A DNA stretch of 38,801 nucleotides from Lachnospiraceae bacterium UBA3814 (GTDB lineage: Bacteria; Bacillota; Clostridia; Lachnospirales; Lachnospiraceae), in the NCBI GenBank assembly GCA_002368575.1, contig DFEA01000099.1:20248-59048 (forward strand), in the 5' to 3' direction. This document shows, one piece after another, positions 16,104 through 25,335 of this stretch. The position numbers were made by a program, and so were the translations under genes. Position 1 is the stretch's first letter. Each line of letters starts with the position of its first letter. Under the pieces are notes generated by a model. The model searched no databases, was not told the DNA's origin, and saw only the letters and a program-made list of their open reading frames with translations.

Positions 16104-16910
16104 TTACTGATATACCCGCACGCAGGCGGAAATCCTGTCCTTTTTTGTCCTTTTCTCAGCTCCCTCGTAGATAAACTTTCCCTTTGAGGAAACAGAGACT
16201 CTGTCCTCCTTCTTTAACAGCCTTCCGGTATCAGTCAGCTCCCTGCCGTTTACGGAAACCATCCCCCTTCGGATAAGCTCCTGTGAGGCCGACCTTGAAA
16301 GACGGTACACCTCCCCGAGGATCGCATCCGCTCTTTCGGAGGCTATGTTGATATGTATATCCTTAAGTTCGGGAGCGATCCCGCAGGCCGAAAAAGGGAT
16401 CCTTTCACAGACTACGGTGGTGTGCCTTACACGGGTCAGTTCGTTTTCAATAACAGCCGCCGCCTCCGGCAGTACGGATACCGCGGCATATTCAGGACTG
16501 CAGATTATATCCCCGATCACCTCTCTCTTAAGTCCCAGATTCATTATCGCTCCCAGATAATCCCTGTGGGTGAGGTCATCGGAAAACCGCTTATTTGCCG
16601 GCTTTACCGAAATACACGCAAGTACCCCGCCTTTATCCTGCTCTTCCTCACAGAGAAAGCTTTCCTTTGTCATATAAGACGGAAAAAAGCAGGCGATACA
16701 TCTTTCAGCATTCTGAAATCCGCCGTGCAGAAGGTACTCCGACTCCCTGATGCGTATGTCCTCCTGCTGTCCCAGCAGCCTTACAGAATCCATAAGATCC
16801 GCCTGCTCCGAAAGAGAAAGAAAGGCTGTATGGGTAAGGTATCCGTTCATCTCTGCCCTGAGATACAGCTCCTTTATCCTTGCGGTCTGATAATCCCTAT
16901 TCTGCGGCAT
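16104..16910 (-). CDS. ylmH: YlmH family S4-domain RNA-binding protein
   Basis: This 268-residue protein matches YlmH in length and layout: an N-terminal mixed domain and a C-terminal S4 RNA-binding domain (about 185-245, LSRSASQELIRRGMVSVNGR). YlmH proteins act on ribosomes or ribosomal subunits. The start overlaps the stop of the amylosucrase-like gene by 14 bases and has gaagga as a binding site, so it seems translated with the sugar operon. In most Firmicutes ylmH lies in the sepF-ylmG-ylmH-divIVA cluster near ftsZ; none of those genes is here. Confidence 0.85.
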   Translation of the reverse strand: MPQNRDYQTARIKELYLRAEMNGYLTHTAFLSLSEQADLMDSVRLLGQQEDIRIRESEYLLHGGFQNAERCIACFFPSYMTKESFLCEEEQDKGGVLACISVKPANKRFSDDLTHRDYLGAIMNLGLKREVIGDIICSPEYAAVSVLPEAAAVIENELTRVRHTTVVCERIPFSACGIAPELKDIHINIASERADAILGEVYRLSRSASQELIRRGMVSVNGRELTDTGRLLKKEDRVSVSSKGKFIYEGAEKRTKKDRISACVRVYQ

Positions 16911-18819
16911 TTTCCTTCGTTCTCCATCCGTACCAGCAAAAGCCGTATCCGTCCATTACAAAACGGTCCGGCAAAACCTCTTCATTTTCCGGCGATGGAG
17001 AGGTATCCACGTTTTTTTCGCACAGAAACTCCTTTGATGACACTATAACACTGAAGCGCTCACTCTCCCCGGTGTATACAGTCCTCTGATCCCCTGAAAA
17101 ATTAAAAAAGGCAAGGAGCTTTTCACCCTTATAGTACCTTCCGATCCCAAGGACACTGTGATCATTCTCACCCGTTGAAAGCGGTATTATAAAGGTGTCA
17201 GCCTTATTCGCAAAGACCTCATGACTGCCGCGGAGCTTCTCAAGCCTCTGTATGGCCGAAAAAAGCATTCCCTCTCTGGTATCCCTGCGCTTCCTTCTTT
17301 CACAGCTTTCCCAGTCAAGCCTGCCCCGGTGGATATATCTGCTGTCGTCACGCTTAAGCGGGTCATCCCTGTATGAGCAGTCATTGAGCTGCCCGATCTC
17401 ATCGCCGCTGTAAAGCACAGGGATCCCCGAAAGCGTCAGAAGAAAAGCATGCAGCATGATGTCCAGCGCTATCCCGCGTGACAGTAAGGACCTGTCCCCG
17501 GAGGCATCATACAGCTCCTGCCCCGCCTCGATCCCGCACAGAGAGGCGGTAGTCCCGCAAAGCCTTGCGTCTCCTATTCTCGGATCGTCATTATAAAGCT
17601 CCCCTCTGGAGCTGCTTCCAAAGAAAAGCCCTCGAAAATAATCATTCAGAAACCTCTTATGAGGGACCTCCTTTATCCCGAACTGCTCAAGGAAAGGATA
17701 ATCAAGCCCCCAGCCGATATCATCATGACAGCGCAGATAATTTAAGAACACGTAATCCTTAGGCAGCATGAAGACCTTTGAAAGCTGGTTCTCAAGAAGC
17801 CTTACGTCCTTAGTGGCCACGGTATGCCAGGTGCTTGCCATGGTCGTAACGTTGTAGAGCAGATGACACTCCGGATGCTCAACGGTACCGAAATACGGAA
17901 CCACCTCCTTAGGCTCCATCACGATCTCCCCAAGGAGCAGGGTCCCCGGACAGACGATCTCGCAGGCGATCCTCATAAGCCTTACAAGGGAGTGTACCTG
18001 AGGAAGGTTCCTGCAGCTTGTTCCCGGAGTCTTCCAGATATAAGGAGTTGCGTCAAGCCTAAGGATATCCACGCCCTGGTTGCACAAAAACAGCATATTT
18101 GCCGTCATATCATTGAACACAACGGGATTTCTGTAATTGAGATCCCACTGATAGGGATAGAAGGTAGTCATGACCACCTTTGAGGCCTCGGCACACCAGC
18201 TGAAATTACCGGGGGCGGTCGTAGGGAAGACCTCCGGCATGGTCTTTTCAAGCTCATGGGGAATGTCCCAGTTATCATAAAAGAAATACCTGTCCTGATA
18301 CTCCTTCTCGCCCCTTTTGGCCCGGACGGCCCATTCGTGATCCTCACTGGTATGATTCATCACAAAATCAAGACATACGCTTATCCCCTCCCGGTGACAG
18401 TCCTTTGAGATAAGTGAAAGGTCCTTCATCGTCCCGAGCTTTTCATCAACGCTCCTGAAATCGGAGACGGCATAGCCTCCGTCACTCCTGCCCTCCGGAC
18501 TCTTAAGCAGCGGCATGAGATGCAGATAGTTTACCGAGAGCTCCTTTATATAGTCAATATGGGAACGCACGCCCGAAAGCGTGCCCCCGAAGCAGTCGAC
18601 ATACGCAAGCATCCCGAAGCGCTTGTTGTCCTTATACCAGCCTTCGTTTTTTACCCTTTTTCTGTCCCAGGCCTTTAACTCTCTGCTCCTTGCCCCTTCG
18701 TAATCACGAAGCATTGAAACATAATAGTCAAAAGCCCGGGTGTCATTATCATACAGCTCCATGTAGAGCCATTTCATCTCGTCATAATAGACAGAAAGCC
18801 GTCTGTCAAATTCTTCCAT
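16897..18819 (-). CDS. GH13 amylosucrase-like glucosyltransferase
   Basis: The 640-residue protein has the amylosucrase layout (GH13 subfamily 4): an alpha-helical N-terminal region (about 1-65), a (beta/alpha)8 barrel and a C-terminal beta domain. Signature stretches are LMPLLKSPEGRSDGGYAVSD (101-120), nucleophile Asp256 in ILRLDATPYIW, acid/base Glu298 in LLGEIVM, and H365-D366 in LRCHDDIGW. Amylosucrase builds alpha-1,4-glucan from sucrose with release of fructose; sucrose hydrolase or another transglucosylase of the subfamily is possible. There is no signal peptide, so it acts inside the cell. The ATG at 18819 is preceded by GGGGCAGG; a TTG at 18831 would add four residues. It is the last sugar gene of the operon, 12 bases after the second permease. 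Confidence 0.85.
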   Translation of the reverse strand: MEEFDRRLSVYYDEMKWLYMELYDNDTRAFDYYVSMLRDYEGARSRELKAWDRKRVKNEGWYKDNKRFGMLAYVDCFGGTLSGVRSHIDYIKELSVNYLHLMPLLKSPEGRSDGGYAVSDFRSVDEKLGTMKDLSLISKDCHREGISVCLDFVMNHTSEDHEWAVRAKRGEKEYQDRYFFYDNWDIPHELEKTMPEVFPTTAPGNFSWCAEASKVVMTTFYPYQWDLNYRNPVVFNDMTANMLFLCNQGVDILRLDATPYIWKTPGTSCRNLPQVHSLVRLMRIACEIVCPGTLLLGEIVMEPKEVVPYFGTVEHPECHLLYNVTTMASTWHTVATKDVRLLENQLSKVFMLPKDYVFLNYLRCHDDIGWGLDYPFLEQFGIKEVPHKRFLNDYFRGLFFGSSSRGELYNDDPRIGDARLCGTTASLCGIEAGQELYDASGDRSLLSRGIALDIMLHAFLLTLSGIPVLYSGDEIGQLNDCSYRDDPLKRDDSRYIHRGRLDWESCERRKRRDTREGMLFSAIQRLEKLRGSHEVFANKADTFIIPLSTGENDHSVLGIGRYYKGEKLLAFFNFSGDQRTVYTGESERFSVIVSSKEFLCEKNVDTSPSPENEEVLPDRFVMDGYGFCWYGWRTKENAAE

Positions 18820-18831
18820 AGCCTGCCCCAA

Positions 18832-19719
18832 TCAGCCCTTTACGGCTCCCTCGATCATTCCGCTCATTATCTGCTTCTGTGCTACAAGGAAAACAATGAT
18901 CATGGGAAGGATTGCAAGCAGCGCAGCCGTAAGGATGAGGTCCCACTGCTTCACGTAGGAGCCCACGAAGGCCTGCACCGCCACAGGAAGGGTCTTTACC
19001 TTTCCGTTCTGTCCCAGCATCAGCGAGGGCAGAAGATAATCGTTCCAGATCCACATTCCGTTCAGTATCGTTACGGTGGTTATGACCGGCGTAAGGAGGG
19101 GAAGTATCACCTTGAAGAAGGTTCCCTCCGGAGAGCAGCCGTCAATAGCCGCCGCCTCCTCAAGGTCATACGGGATACCCTTTATAAAGCCCGTAAGGAT
19201 AAATACCGTCATCGCTCCTCCGAATCCGCAGTAGGCGAATACTATACCCGGAACGGACTGTAGCATGCTGATGCCAACAAACTTGCCCACATCACGGAAG
19301 GTGCTTATAAGGGGAAGCATTACCACCTGGAAGGGGATTATCATCGAGGCGATGAAAACCATATAAATCGCGGAAGCCCATTTTTTCTTGTTATTCCGGC
19401 TTATGACCCAGGCCGCCATCGCTCCTAAGAGCGCAAGGAGCACCAGAGAGATCACGGTGATGACCGCCGAGGTTCCAAAGGCATACCAGAAGCTGAAATT
19501 CTGATTGTTGACAACAGCCGAAAGGTTGGTCTTAAGCTGGCTGAAGGACGCCCCCACAAAGCTTATCGGGTCCGCAACGATGGATGCCTGGTTCTTAAAC
19601 GCGTTCAATACTACGAGATAAAAGGGAAAAAGCACATAGAGCGCTATGATCACTCCGATCACGGTGCAGATGAAGGCCCTGACCCTCGTACCTTTTCCTA
19701 CCTGTCTTCCTTCGCCCAT
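18832..19719 (-). CDS. ABC sugar permease, MalG type
   Basis: This 295-residue inner-membrane permease has six predicted membrane segments and the cytoplasmic EAA loop (EAAAIDGCSPEGTFFKVILP), which docks the ATPase subunit. It is the MalG/CUT1-type partner of the preceding permease. Its ATG overlaps that gene's stop by one base (TAATG) and is preceded by aaggaggtgg. No ATP-binding subunit is encoded in the operon. CUT1 systems in Firmicutes often share a common MsmK/UgpC-type ATPase encoded elsewhere. Confidence 0.93.
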   Translation of the reverse strand: MGEGRQVGKGTRVRAFICTVIGVIIALYVLFPFYLVVLNAFKNQASIVADPISFVGASFSQLKTNLSAVVNNQNFSFWYAFGTSAVITVISLVLLALLGAMAAWVISRNNKKKWASAIYMVFIASMIIPFQVVMLPLISTFRDVGKFVGISMLQSVPGIVFAYCGFGGAMTVFILTGFIKGIPYDLEEAAAIDGCSPEGTFFKVILPLLTPVITTVTILNGMWIWNDYLLPSLMLGQNGKVKTLPVAVQAFVGSYVKQWDLILTAALLAILPMIIVFLVAQKQIMSGMIEGAVKG

Positions 19720-20765
19720 TACAGCTCCACCTCCTTCTTATTGGATACTCTTACCTGAATCAGGGATACGATAGCCAGGATGATAAAGAAGAACACAGCC
19801 TTCGCCTGTCCCAGCGCGTAATTGTTCTTTGAGATCGCCGTGTTGTAGATATTAAGAGCAAGCATCTGTGTTCCGTTTGAGAGATAGTTGCCCATGAAGT
19901 CCGCGACAGAGCCCGCGCCGTTGGTAAGGGCCATGTTGACATCGAACTGCTTGAAGGCGCTTGTGAGCGTCAGGAAGGTACATATCGTAATAGTCGATGC
20001 GATCATGGGTATCTTAACATGGAAAAGGGTCTGGGCAGGTGTAGCTCCGTCTATCCTTGCGGCTTCCAGAACGTCTCCCGGTATCTGTGTAAGGCCCGTT
20101 ATGTATATGAGCATTATATACCCGCCATACTGCCAGATATAAACGAGCACTATGGCAAACAGGGCCGTTTTCGTCTGTGCAAGCAGGGAAATATTGTTTG
20201 TAAGCCCTATGATAACGTTGCTGAATACGAACTGCCAGATATAGCCCAGCACGATCCCGCCTATGAGGTTGGGAAGGAAGTACGAGGCTCTGAAAAAACC
20301 GTCGCCTTTTATTCCCGATGTACATAAAAGAGCCAGAAGAAAGCCTACCAGATTAATAAGGATCATGTTGAGCACGACAAAGATAAAGGTGATCACGATC
20401 GACCATATGAAGGCCGGGTCCTTAAACATGGTAGTATAGTTTTTAAGACCCACCACCTGCTCGAAACGGATCCCCGTCCAGTCGGTAAAGGAATAGCATA
20501 TACCGAGCACCAGGGGGATGATGACCGTTACCGCAAAGGTAAACAGGAGGGGGAACAGGAAAATGAAATACACGATCTTCCTGTGATGCTTAAGTGTCGG
20601 AAACAGGTAAAGTCCGACAAAGAAAGCAATGATCCCGACCACCAGCATGGGACCTCTTGCCGTCGACTGGCTTTTACCGATATCCATTGCCAGAGAAATG
20701 ATAAGAAGCAATGCCCCTCCGATCATAAGGATCGGTGAAAGCAATTTCTTTCCTTTAATATTCAT
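19719..20765 (-). CDS. ABC sugar permease, MalF type
   Basis: The 348-residue protein has two extra N-terminal membrane segments (about 10-27 and 38-54) before the usual six-segment permease core, a feature of MalF-like subunits. The EAA loop reads EAARIDGATPAQTLFHVKIP. Together with the MalG-type subunit it should form the pore of the disaccharide importer fed by the lipoprotein at 23723-25075. The start is preceded by GGGGTGA. It lies 38 bases after pgmB, in a gap that also contains a TTAACTGCCG motif overlapping the pgmB stop. Confidence 0.93.
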   Translation of the reverse strand: MNIKGKKLLSPILMIGGALLLIISLAMDIGKSQSTARGPMLVVGIIAFFVGLYLFPTLKHHRKIVYFIFLFPLLFTFAVTVIIPLVLGICYSFTDWTGIRFEQVVGLKNYTTMFKDPAFIWSIVITFIFVVLNMILINLVGFLLALLCTSGIKGDGFFRASYFLPNLIGGIVLGYIWQFVFSNVIIGLTNNISLLAQTKTALFAIVLVYIWQYGGYIMLIYITGLTQIPGDVLEAARIDGATPAQTLFHVKIPMIASTITICTFLTLTSAFKQFDVNMALTNGAGSVADFMGNYLSNGTQMLALNIYNTAISKNNYALGQAKAVFFFIILAIVSLIQVRVSNKKEVEL

Positions 20766-20803
20766 AAATTCACCCCGCTTAATATTTTGATCAGTTAAAG
20801 GTT

Positions 20804-21460
20804 TTAACGGCAGTTAAACGCGTCTGTGAGTATAAGAAGTCCGGAAAAGCTTTCCAGGTTATAATCCGCGTTTTTATTCCCTTTTGCAGCTCCGTAAGCC
20901 GCAGTAAGCATGCCTCCCGCCCGGCCTGCCTCTATCCCGGCATCGGCATCCTCTACCACAAGACATTTCTCAGGCGGCGTATGAAGAAGCTGTGCGGCGA
21001 TAAGAAACACCTCCGGGTCAGGCTTTGTCCTGGTTATCATCGTACCGTCACTTACGGCGTCAAAGTATCCCGAAAGCCCTGTCTTTTCAAGGATAAAGCC
21101 GGCATTTTTGCTGGAGGAGCCGACAGCAAGCAGAAGCCCCCTTTCCCGGAGCTTTTTCAGGGTATCCCTGACCTCATCGGAAACGTCCTTCGGCGTCATA
21201 CCGCTTAAATACTGCCTGTAGATGCTGTTCTTTTTTTCCGCAAGCTTCTCCTTTTCCTCCATGGAAATAGGAGCGCCCTCATAGCGTTCGAGGATTATTT
21301 CAAGGCTCTGCATGCGGCTTACGCCCCTGAGCCTTTCGTTTACCTCCTCGTCAAACCGGATACCCATCTCATCGCTCAGCTCCTTCCATGCAAGATAATG
21401 GAACCGGTCGGTATGCACCAGCACACCGTCAAGATCAAATATCACAGCCTGTGCGTCCAT
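20804..21460 (-). CDS. pgmB: beta-Phosphoglucomutase
   Basis: This 218-residue HAD phosphomutase interconverts beta-glucose-1-phosphate and glucose-6-phosphate. HAD motif I is FDLDGVLVHTD, with the cap-domain HYLAWKEL and LRGVSRMQSLE stretches typical of beta-PGM. Motif II is GSSSKN, motif III the lysine of TRTKPDPE, and motif IV VEDADAGIEA. The gene overlaps the end of the GH65 phosphorylase by 19 bases, with gaggaggg as binding site. The pairing is the classical one: the phosphorylase makes beta-G1P and this enzyme moves it into glycolysis. Confidence 0.95.
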   Translation of the reverse strand: MDAQAVIFDLDGVLVHTDRFHYLAWKELSDEMGIRFDEEVNERLRGVSRMQSLEIILERYEGAPISMEEKEKLAEKKNSIYRQYLSGMTPKDVSDEVRDTLKKLRERGLLLAVGSSSKNAGFILEKTGLSGYFDAVSDGTMITRTKPDPEVFLIAAQLLHTPPEKCLVVEDADAGIEAGRAGGMLTAAYGAAKGNKNADYNLESFSGLLILTDAFNCR

Positions 21461-23733
21461 AATCCCTCCTCTTCCAGCCTTCCGTTCTCCTCGCGGAACC
21501 TGAAATCAAACGCCTCACCCGACAGCAGCTTAAGAGCTGCCGTATCCTTTTCTACCGTAAGCTTAAGTCTCCTGCCCCTGAAGGTAAAGGGAAACGAATA
21601 TCCGGTAAGCCCCTCCGGCAGGAAGGGATCGATGGAAAGGCCATGCTCCGTGATCCTTATCCCCGCAAACCCGTTTACTATCGCCATATAGCATCCGCCC
21701 ATATTGGCCGTATGCACTCCGTCCTTCGTATTCTCATGACGGTTCATAAGATCCAGCTTTGCGGAATCGCCGAAATACAACAGCGCTTCCTTCTTAAGCC
21801 CCAGCATCGAGGCCGTCATGCTGAACACACAGGTCGAAAGAGACGAATCATGGGTAGTGATCCTTTCATAATATCTGAAGCTCTTTTCCATGGTCTCCCT
21901 TGACTGCAGCTTGGGAAAGAGAAAATGAGAAAGTACGGTGTCTGCCTGCTTGCATACCTGAAAACGGTACAGATGCAGCGGATGATAATGCAGAAGGAGA
22001 GGAAAATCCTCCTTCGGCGTCGCCTTAAGATCCCATACCGGCTTATCAAGGAACGAGTCATCCTGGGGATTGATCCCGTATTCCTCATCGTAGGGAAGAT
22101 ACATCTTTTCCGCAGCCTCCCGCATCTCCTCCTTCTCGTCCTCGGAAAAGCCGAGCCTTTCCGCAAGCCTTTGTATCTCCGGCTCGTCCCGGAACTCTTC
22201 ATAGAGCTTTGCGGCAGAGCTCAGATTGTACCTGGCCGAAGCATTGGTATAGTAGTTATTGTTTACCATACAGGTGTATTCATCCGGTCCGGTGACCTCC
22301 TGTATCTGAAACCTTCCCTTCCTGTCGTAAACACCGGTATCAAGCCACAGCCTGGCGGTTTCTATGAGTATCTCAAGCCCCATTTTTATGAGGAAATCCT
22401 TATCTGAGGTCGCATAGTAATACTGCGTAACAGCGTAGGCAATGGCACCGTTTATATGGTATGCCGCAGTGCCGCTCGGAAAATAGCCTGAGCACTCAAC
22501 GCCCGTGATCGTGCGCCAGGGGTACAGAGCGCCCCTCCTATGCCCCAGAAGAGCAGCGTTCTCTCTTGCCCTCTGAAGCGTCGCATACCGGAAGGAAAGA
22601 ATGTTTTCCGCAAGCTTCGGCTCTGTCATCAGGAAGAAGGGTACCACATACATTTCCGTATCCCAGAAATAATGGCCCTCATAGCCCTCTCCCGAAAGTC
22701 CCTTTGCGGCTATCCCCGCAAAGGCATCATGAGGCGCCGCCTGAAGCAGCTCATACATATTGAACGAAACCGCGTCCTCAAGCTCCTTATCACCCTTTAT
22801 CTCCATATGGGAGCGGCTGTAGAAGCTGCCCAGATAGCTTTTCTGGTCCTCATAGAGCTCATCGATGTCCCTTTCCATGGCGTCATGAACGACCTTTACG
22901 GCCTTCGCCAGAGGATCCTTCTCACGGATGGAATCCGAAAAGGCGGCATACTTGATCACCCTGATCCTTTCTCCCTTCCTTACGGGGATCCTCAGTCTGG
23001 TGATCAGAGCCTCTCCCTCTTCTCTTACCATGCTGTAGGGCTTTGCCTCCGAGAAGCAGCGATGGTTCGTCACAGCCGCGATGCTCACACCGCTCTCCTT
23101 CGTCCTTGTGACAGAAAAAGAGGCTTCCTCCCGAAAACCCTGCTTTTCAAGCTTAAGAAAGCACGGGCTTTCATCTGCAAGCCTCGGATCATTCGGATCT
23201 GAATAATTTTCGACCTCCGGGATATGAAACGAATCAAATACCGCTTCCCCGGAAAAGTTCAGTGCGGTGACCTCATAATCGATGGTAAAAAGCTCCTTGA
23301 CCCTGAAATGAGCCATGCGCCGGATCCTTACATCTATCTCCCTCCCCGAAGGACTTATCCAGCGCGTCCTTCGTTCGGTATAGCCTTCAGACATATTGAG
23401 GATCCTTTCGGCCTCCTCTGTCCCTCCCTCGGCGGGAAGGAAATCCTCTCCGGAAACAGAAAGCCTTATGGTCTGCGTGTCGCAGATATTAAGCATCGTC
23501 TGCTTCTTCTCTACCAGATTGCAGAGGCTTTCCGCCTGCTTCATGGGAATGATCTCATACGCCCCGGCCAGGTACTGTCCCCGCATGGTAGGGAAGTCCG
23601 CGGGGACGCCCTCTTCAAGCGTCCCGCGTACCCCGATATAACCGTTTGCGTTACAGAACAGTGTCTCGTGGAGATTCAGCTCCTTCGGATCATATTGTTC
23701 TTTTCTTACAATACAGTTCGTCTTAGTTTGCAT
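21442..23733 (-). CDS. GH65 disaccharide phosphorylase (maltose phosphorylase type)
   Basis: The 763-residue protein has the GH65 plan: N-terminal beta-sandwich, (alpha/alpha)6 barrel, short C-terminal beta domain. GHYFWDTEMYVVP lies at about 353-365, and the general acid is Glu485 in EVTGPDEYTCMVNNNYYTN. GH65 phosphorylases cleave maltose, trehalose, kojibiose or nigerose with phosphate to give beta-G1P and glucose; substrate cannot be fixed by eye. The start at 23733 gives the usual MQTKTNCIVRKEQYDPKEL N-terminus and overlaps the binding-protein gene by 11 bases; an open frame continues upstream but is antisense-free overlap only. No clear Shine-Dalgarno is seen, so translation is probably coupled to the gene before it. 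Confidence 0.9.
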   Translation of the reverse strand: MQTKTNCIVRKEQYDPKELNLHETLFCNANGYIGVRGTLEEGVPADFPTMRGQYLAGAYEIIPMKQAESLCNLVEKKQTMLNICDTQTIRLSVSGEDFLPAEGGTEEAERILNMSEGYTERRTRWISPSGREIDVRIRRMAHFRVKELFTIDYEVTALNFSGEAVFDSFHIPEVENYSDPNDPRLADESPCFLKLEKQGFREEASFSVTRTKESGVSIAAVTNHRCFSEAKPYSMVREEGEALITRLRIPVRKGERIRVIKYAAFSDSIREKDPLAKAVKVVHDAMERDIDELYEDQKSYLGSFYSRSHMEIKGDKELEDAVSFNMYELLQAAPHDAFAGIAAKGLSGEGYEGHYFWDTEMYVVPFFLMTEPKLAENILSFRYATLQRARENAALLGHRRGALYPWRTITGVECSGYFPSGTAAYHINGAIAYAVTQYYYATSDKDFLIKMGLEILIETARLWLDTGVYDRKGRFQIQEVTGPDEYTCMVNNNYYTNASARYNLSSAAKLYEEFRDEPEIQRLAERLGFSEDEKEEMREAAEKMYLPYDEEYGINPQDDSFLDKPVWDLKATPKEDFPLLLHYHPLHLYRFQVCKQADTVLSHFLFPKLQSRETMEKSFRYYERITTHDSSLSTCVFSMTASMLGLKKEALLYFGDSAKLDLMNRHENTKDGVHTANMGGCYMAIVNGFAGIRITEHGLSIDPFLPEGLTGYSFPFTFRGRRLKLTVEKDTAALKLLSGEAFDFRFREENGRLEEEGLWTHRL

Positions 23734-25075
23734 AGTAGTTTGTGCATACCTGCTGGAGGGTGTCAAGGAAGGTCTGAGGATCTGCAAAGTTACCCATTGC
23801 GTAATCCTGGAATACAACACCTGTAGCGTTCTGGCCGATTCCCTCCTTCATGGACAGCCAGTGCCAGGAAGAGGTCTTGCCTGCCGCAGTATACTCTGCG
23901 ATGGTCTTTGCAAAAGGATCGTCAGCGGAATATGTATTTGAAGCATAAGGAGAGATAAAGCCGCAGTCCTCGGCAAGTATCTGCTGTCCGCCGTCATTGG
24001 AAGCGCACCATGCAAGGAACTTCTTAGCTTCGTCTACGTTGCCGTCCTTGTATACGCCCCACCAGTTGGGTGAATTCGTAAGGATCGTATCCTGGCCTTC
24101 TATGAAAGCATAAGGGATCATGCCGATCTCAAAGCTGCCTGCTGCCTCATAAGCCTCCTTGTCGTCATTGACAAGAGTAGCGCCGATCCAGGAGCCCTGG
24201 GTAACAAAAGCGTATTTCCCGGAGGCAAAGCCTAATACCTGTGCATCATAGGTTCCGGAAACACCGGCGGGATCGGTAAACTCATTGAAGAGAGCAACCA
24301 TCTCGGCCCAGGGAAGAGCTCTTTCCATATCAAGCTTTCCGCCGTCCTTGAACAGGTCGATGTAGGTTGTGTCGTCACGGGCAAGTCCTGAATCAAAGTA
24401 GGTACCGAATATATGCTGTCCGGGTGACCACCACAGCTGTGATGACTCCGTATAGTAGCCTACTACCGCGGTAAGCCCGAGCTCATCCTTCTTCGCATCG
24501 ATGGTCTCAAAGGCCTTCCTCATGCTCTCGGGTCCCGTGATGCTCTTAGGATCCACGCCGGCCTTTGCAAGGATATCGGCGTTATAAGCAAGACCGATGG
24601 CTTCGGTAGTGGTAGGGAAGCCATATACCTTTCCGTCTGCCACATATTCCGCCTCCGTGTCGCTTACCCATGCCTCGTCGGAAAGGTCAGCAAGAAGCCC
24701 TTCCCAGGTGGGATAATGGATGTCGCCCTCAAAAACGAAGATATCCGGCATATTATCCGCCTGATAGTATCCCTTAAGGGTCGCCTGCGTATCGATACCG
24801 CCTCCCAAAGACTCGATGACCACCGGTACTCCCGTTTCTGCCTCGTAAGCGGCAGCCAGCTTCTTAAGGCCGGCGTCAACCTCTACCTTGTTGTTGACAA
24901 GACGGATGCCTCCCTCGGGCGTCTCGGCCGGAGCCTCAGCCGAATCAGCACCTGCCTCAGCCGGAGCAGCAGCCGCTCCCGCATCGGCAGCCGGAGCAGC
25001 CGCGCCGCCGCAGCCGGCAAGTACCATAGAAAGTGTAGCGGCTGAAAGCAGCATCGCAAGTAATTTCTTTTTCAT
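23723..25075 (-). CDS. Sugar ABC transporter solute-binding lipoprotein
   Basis: The 450-residue protein starts with a lipoprotein signal (MKKKLLAMLLSAATLSMVLAGC), with the lipidated Cys at 22. A low-complexity Ala/Pro/Glu linker (about 24-55) follows and tethers the binding domain outside the membrane. The rest is a CUT1-type (SBP_bac family) periplasmic-binding fold with many surface aromatics (WWSPGQ, NWWGVY, WHWLSM) suited to stacking on sugar rings. Aaaggagg precedes the ATG. It is the first gene of the operon, which fits the usual need for excess binding protein. Confidence 0.93.
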   Translation of the reverse strand: MKKKLLAMLLSAATLSMVLAGCGGAAAPAADAGAAAAPAEAGADSAEAPAETPEGGIRLVNNKVEVDAGLKKLAAAYEAETGVPVVIESLGGGIDTQATLKGYYQADNMPDIFVFEGDIHYPTWEGLLADLSDEAWVSDTEAEYVADGKVYGFPTTTEAIGLAYNADILAKAGVDPKSITGPESMRKAFETIDAKKDELGLTAVVGYYTESSQLWWSPGQHIFGTYFDSGLARDDTTYIDLFKDGGKLDMERALPWAEMVALFNEFTDPAGVSGTYDAQVLGFASGKYAFVTQGSWIGATLVNDDKEAYEAAGSFEIGMIPYAFIEGQDTILTNSPNWWGVYKDGNVDEAKKFLAWCASNDGGQQILAEDCGFISPYASNTYSADDPFAKTIAEYTAAGKTSSWHWLSMKEGIGQNATGVVFQDYAMGNFADPQTFLDTLQQVCTNYYAN

Positions 25076-25175
25076 TCCTGAATTCCTCCTTTGAATTTCC
25101 GTAAGATAAACATGTGTTCTTCATGTTCTGTCAGCATCGGATATTTTATTATCCTGCCTCGTTTGCTATGAACCC

Positions 25176-25205
25176 ATTATGAAATGTTCGCCAATTATTA
25201 TGCAA
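25176..25205 (-). promoter_or_regulatory. Candidate promoter of the sugar operon
   Basis: On the - strand TTGCAT (25205-25200) and CATAAT (25181-25176) are spaced by 18 bases. About ten bases further lies GCAAACG, a half-site of the kind recognised by LacI-family repressors, close to where transcription would begin. The matches are modest and no full palindrome is seen. Confidence 0.35.
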
Positions 25206-25224
25206 TATCTTTCTTTTTTTTATA

Positions 25225-25277
25225 TAAAACAAACAAAAAAGGTGCGGGGGCTTTATTCATTATCCCCATACCGCACC
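25225..25277 (-). terminator. Rho-independent terminator after the LacI gene
   Basis: On the - strand a GGTGCGG/CCGCACC stem with an inner GGGG/CCCC pairing spans 25277-25241 and is followed by TTTTTTGTTTGTTTT. It separates the regulator gene from the operon it probably controls, so the operon needs its own promoter. Confidence 0.85.
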
Positions 25278-25335
25278 ATTATTTTAGTAAACGAAATAAA
25301 ATTTTAGTAAAAAAGCAAATCGTTTTACAGCAAGT

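Noticed and set aside
22540..23202. 220-codon + strand frame inside the GH65 gene
   Set aside because: It is a shadow of the phosphorylase gene, which has strong family motifs on the other strand.
25278..25335. GTAAACG and ATCGTTTTAC stretches as LacI or CcpA operators
   Set aside because: They lie between the regulator's stop and its terminator, do not form a good palindrome, and are upstream of the terminator relative to the operon promoter.
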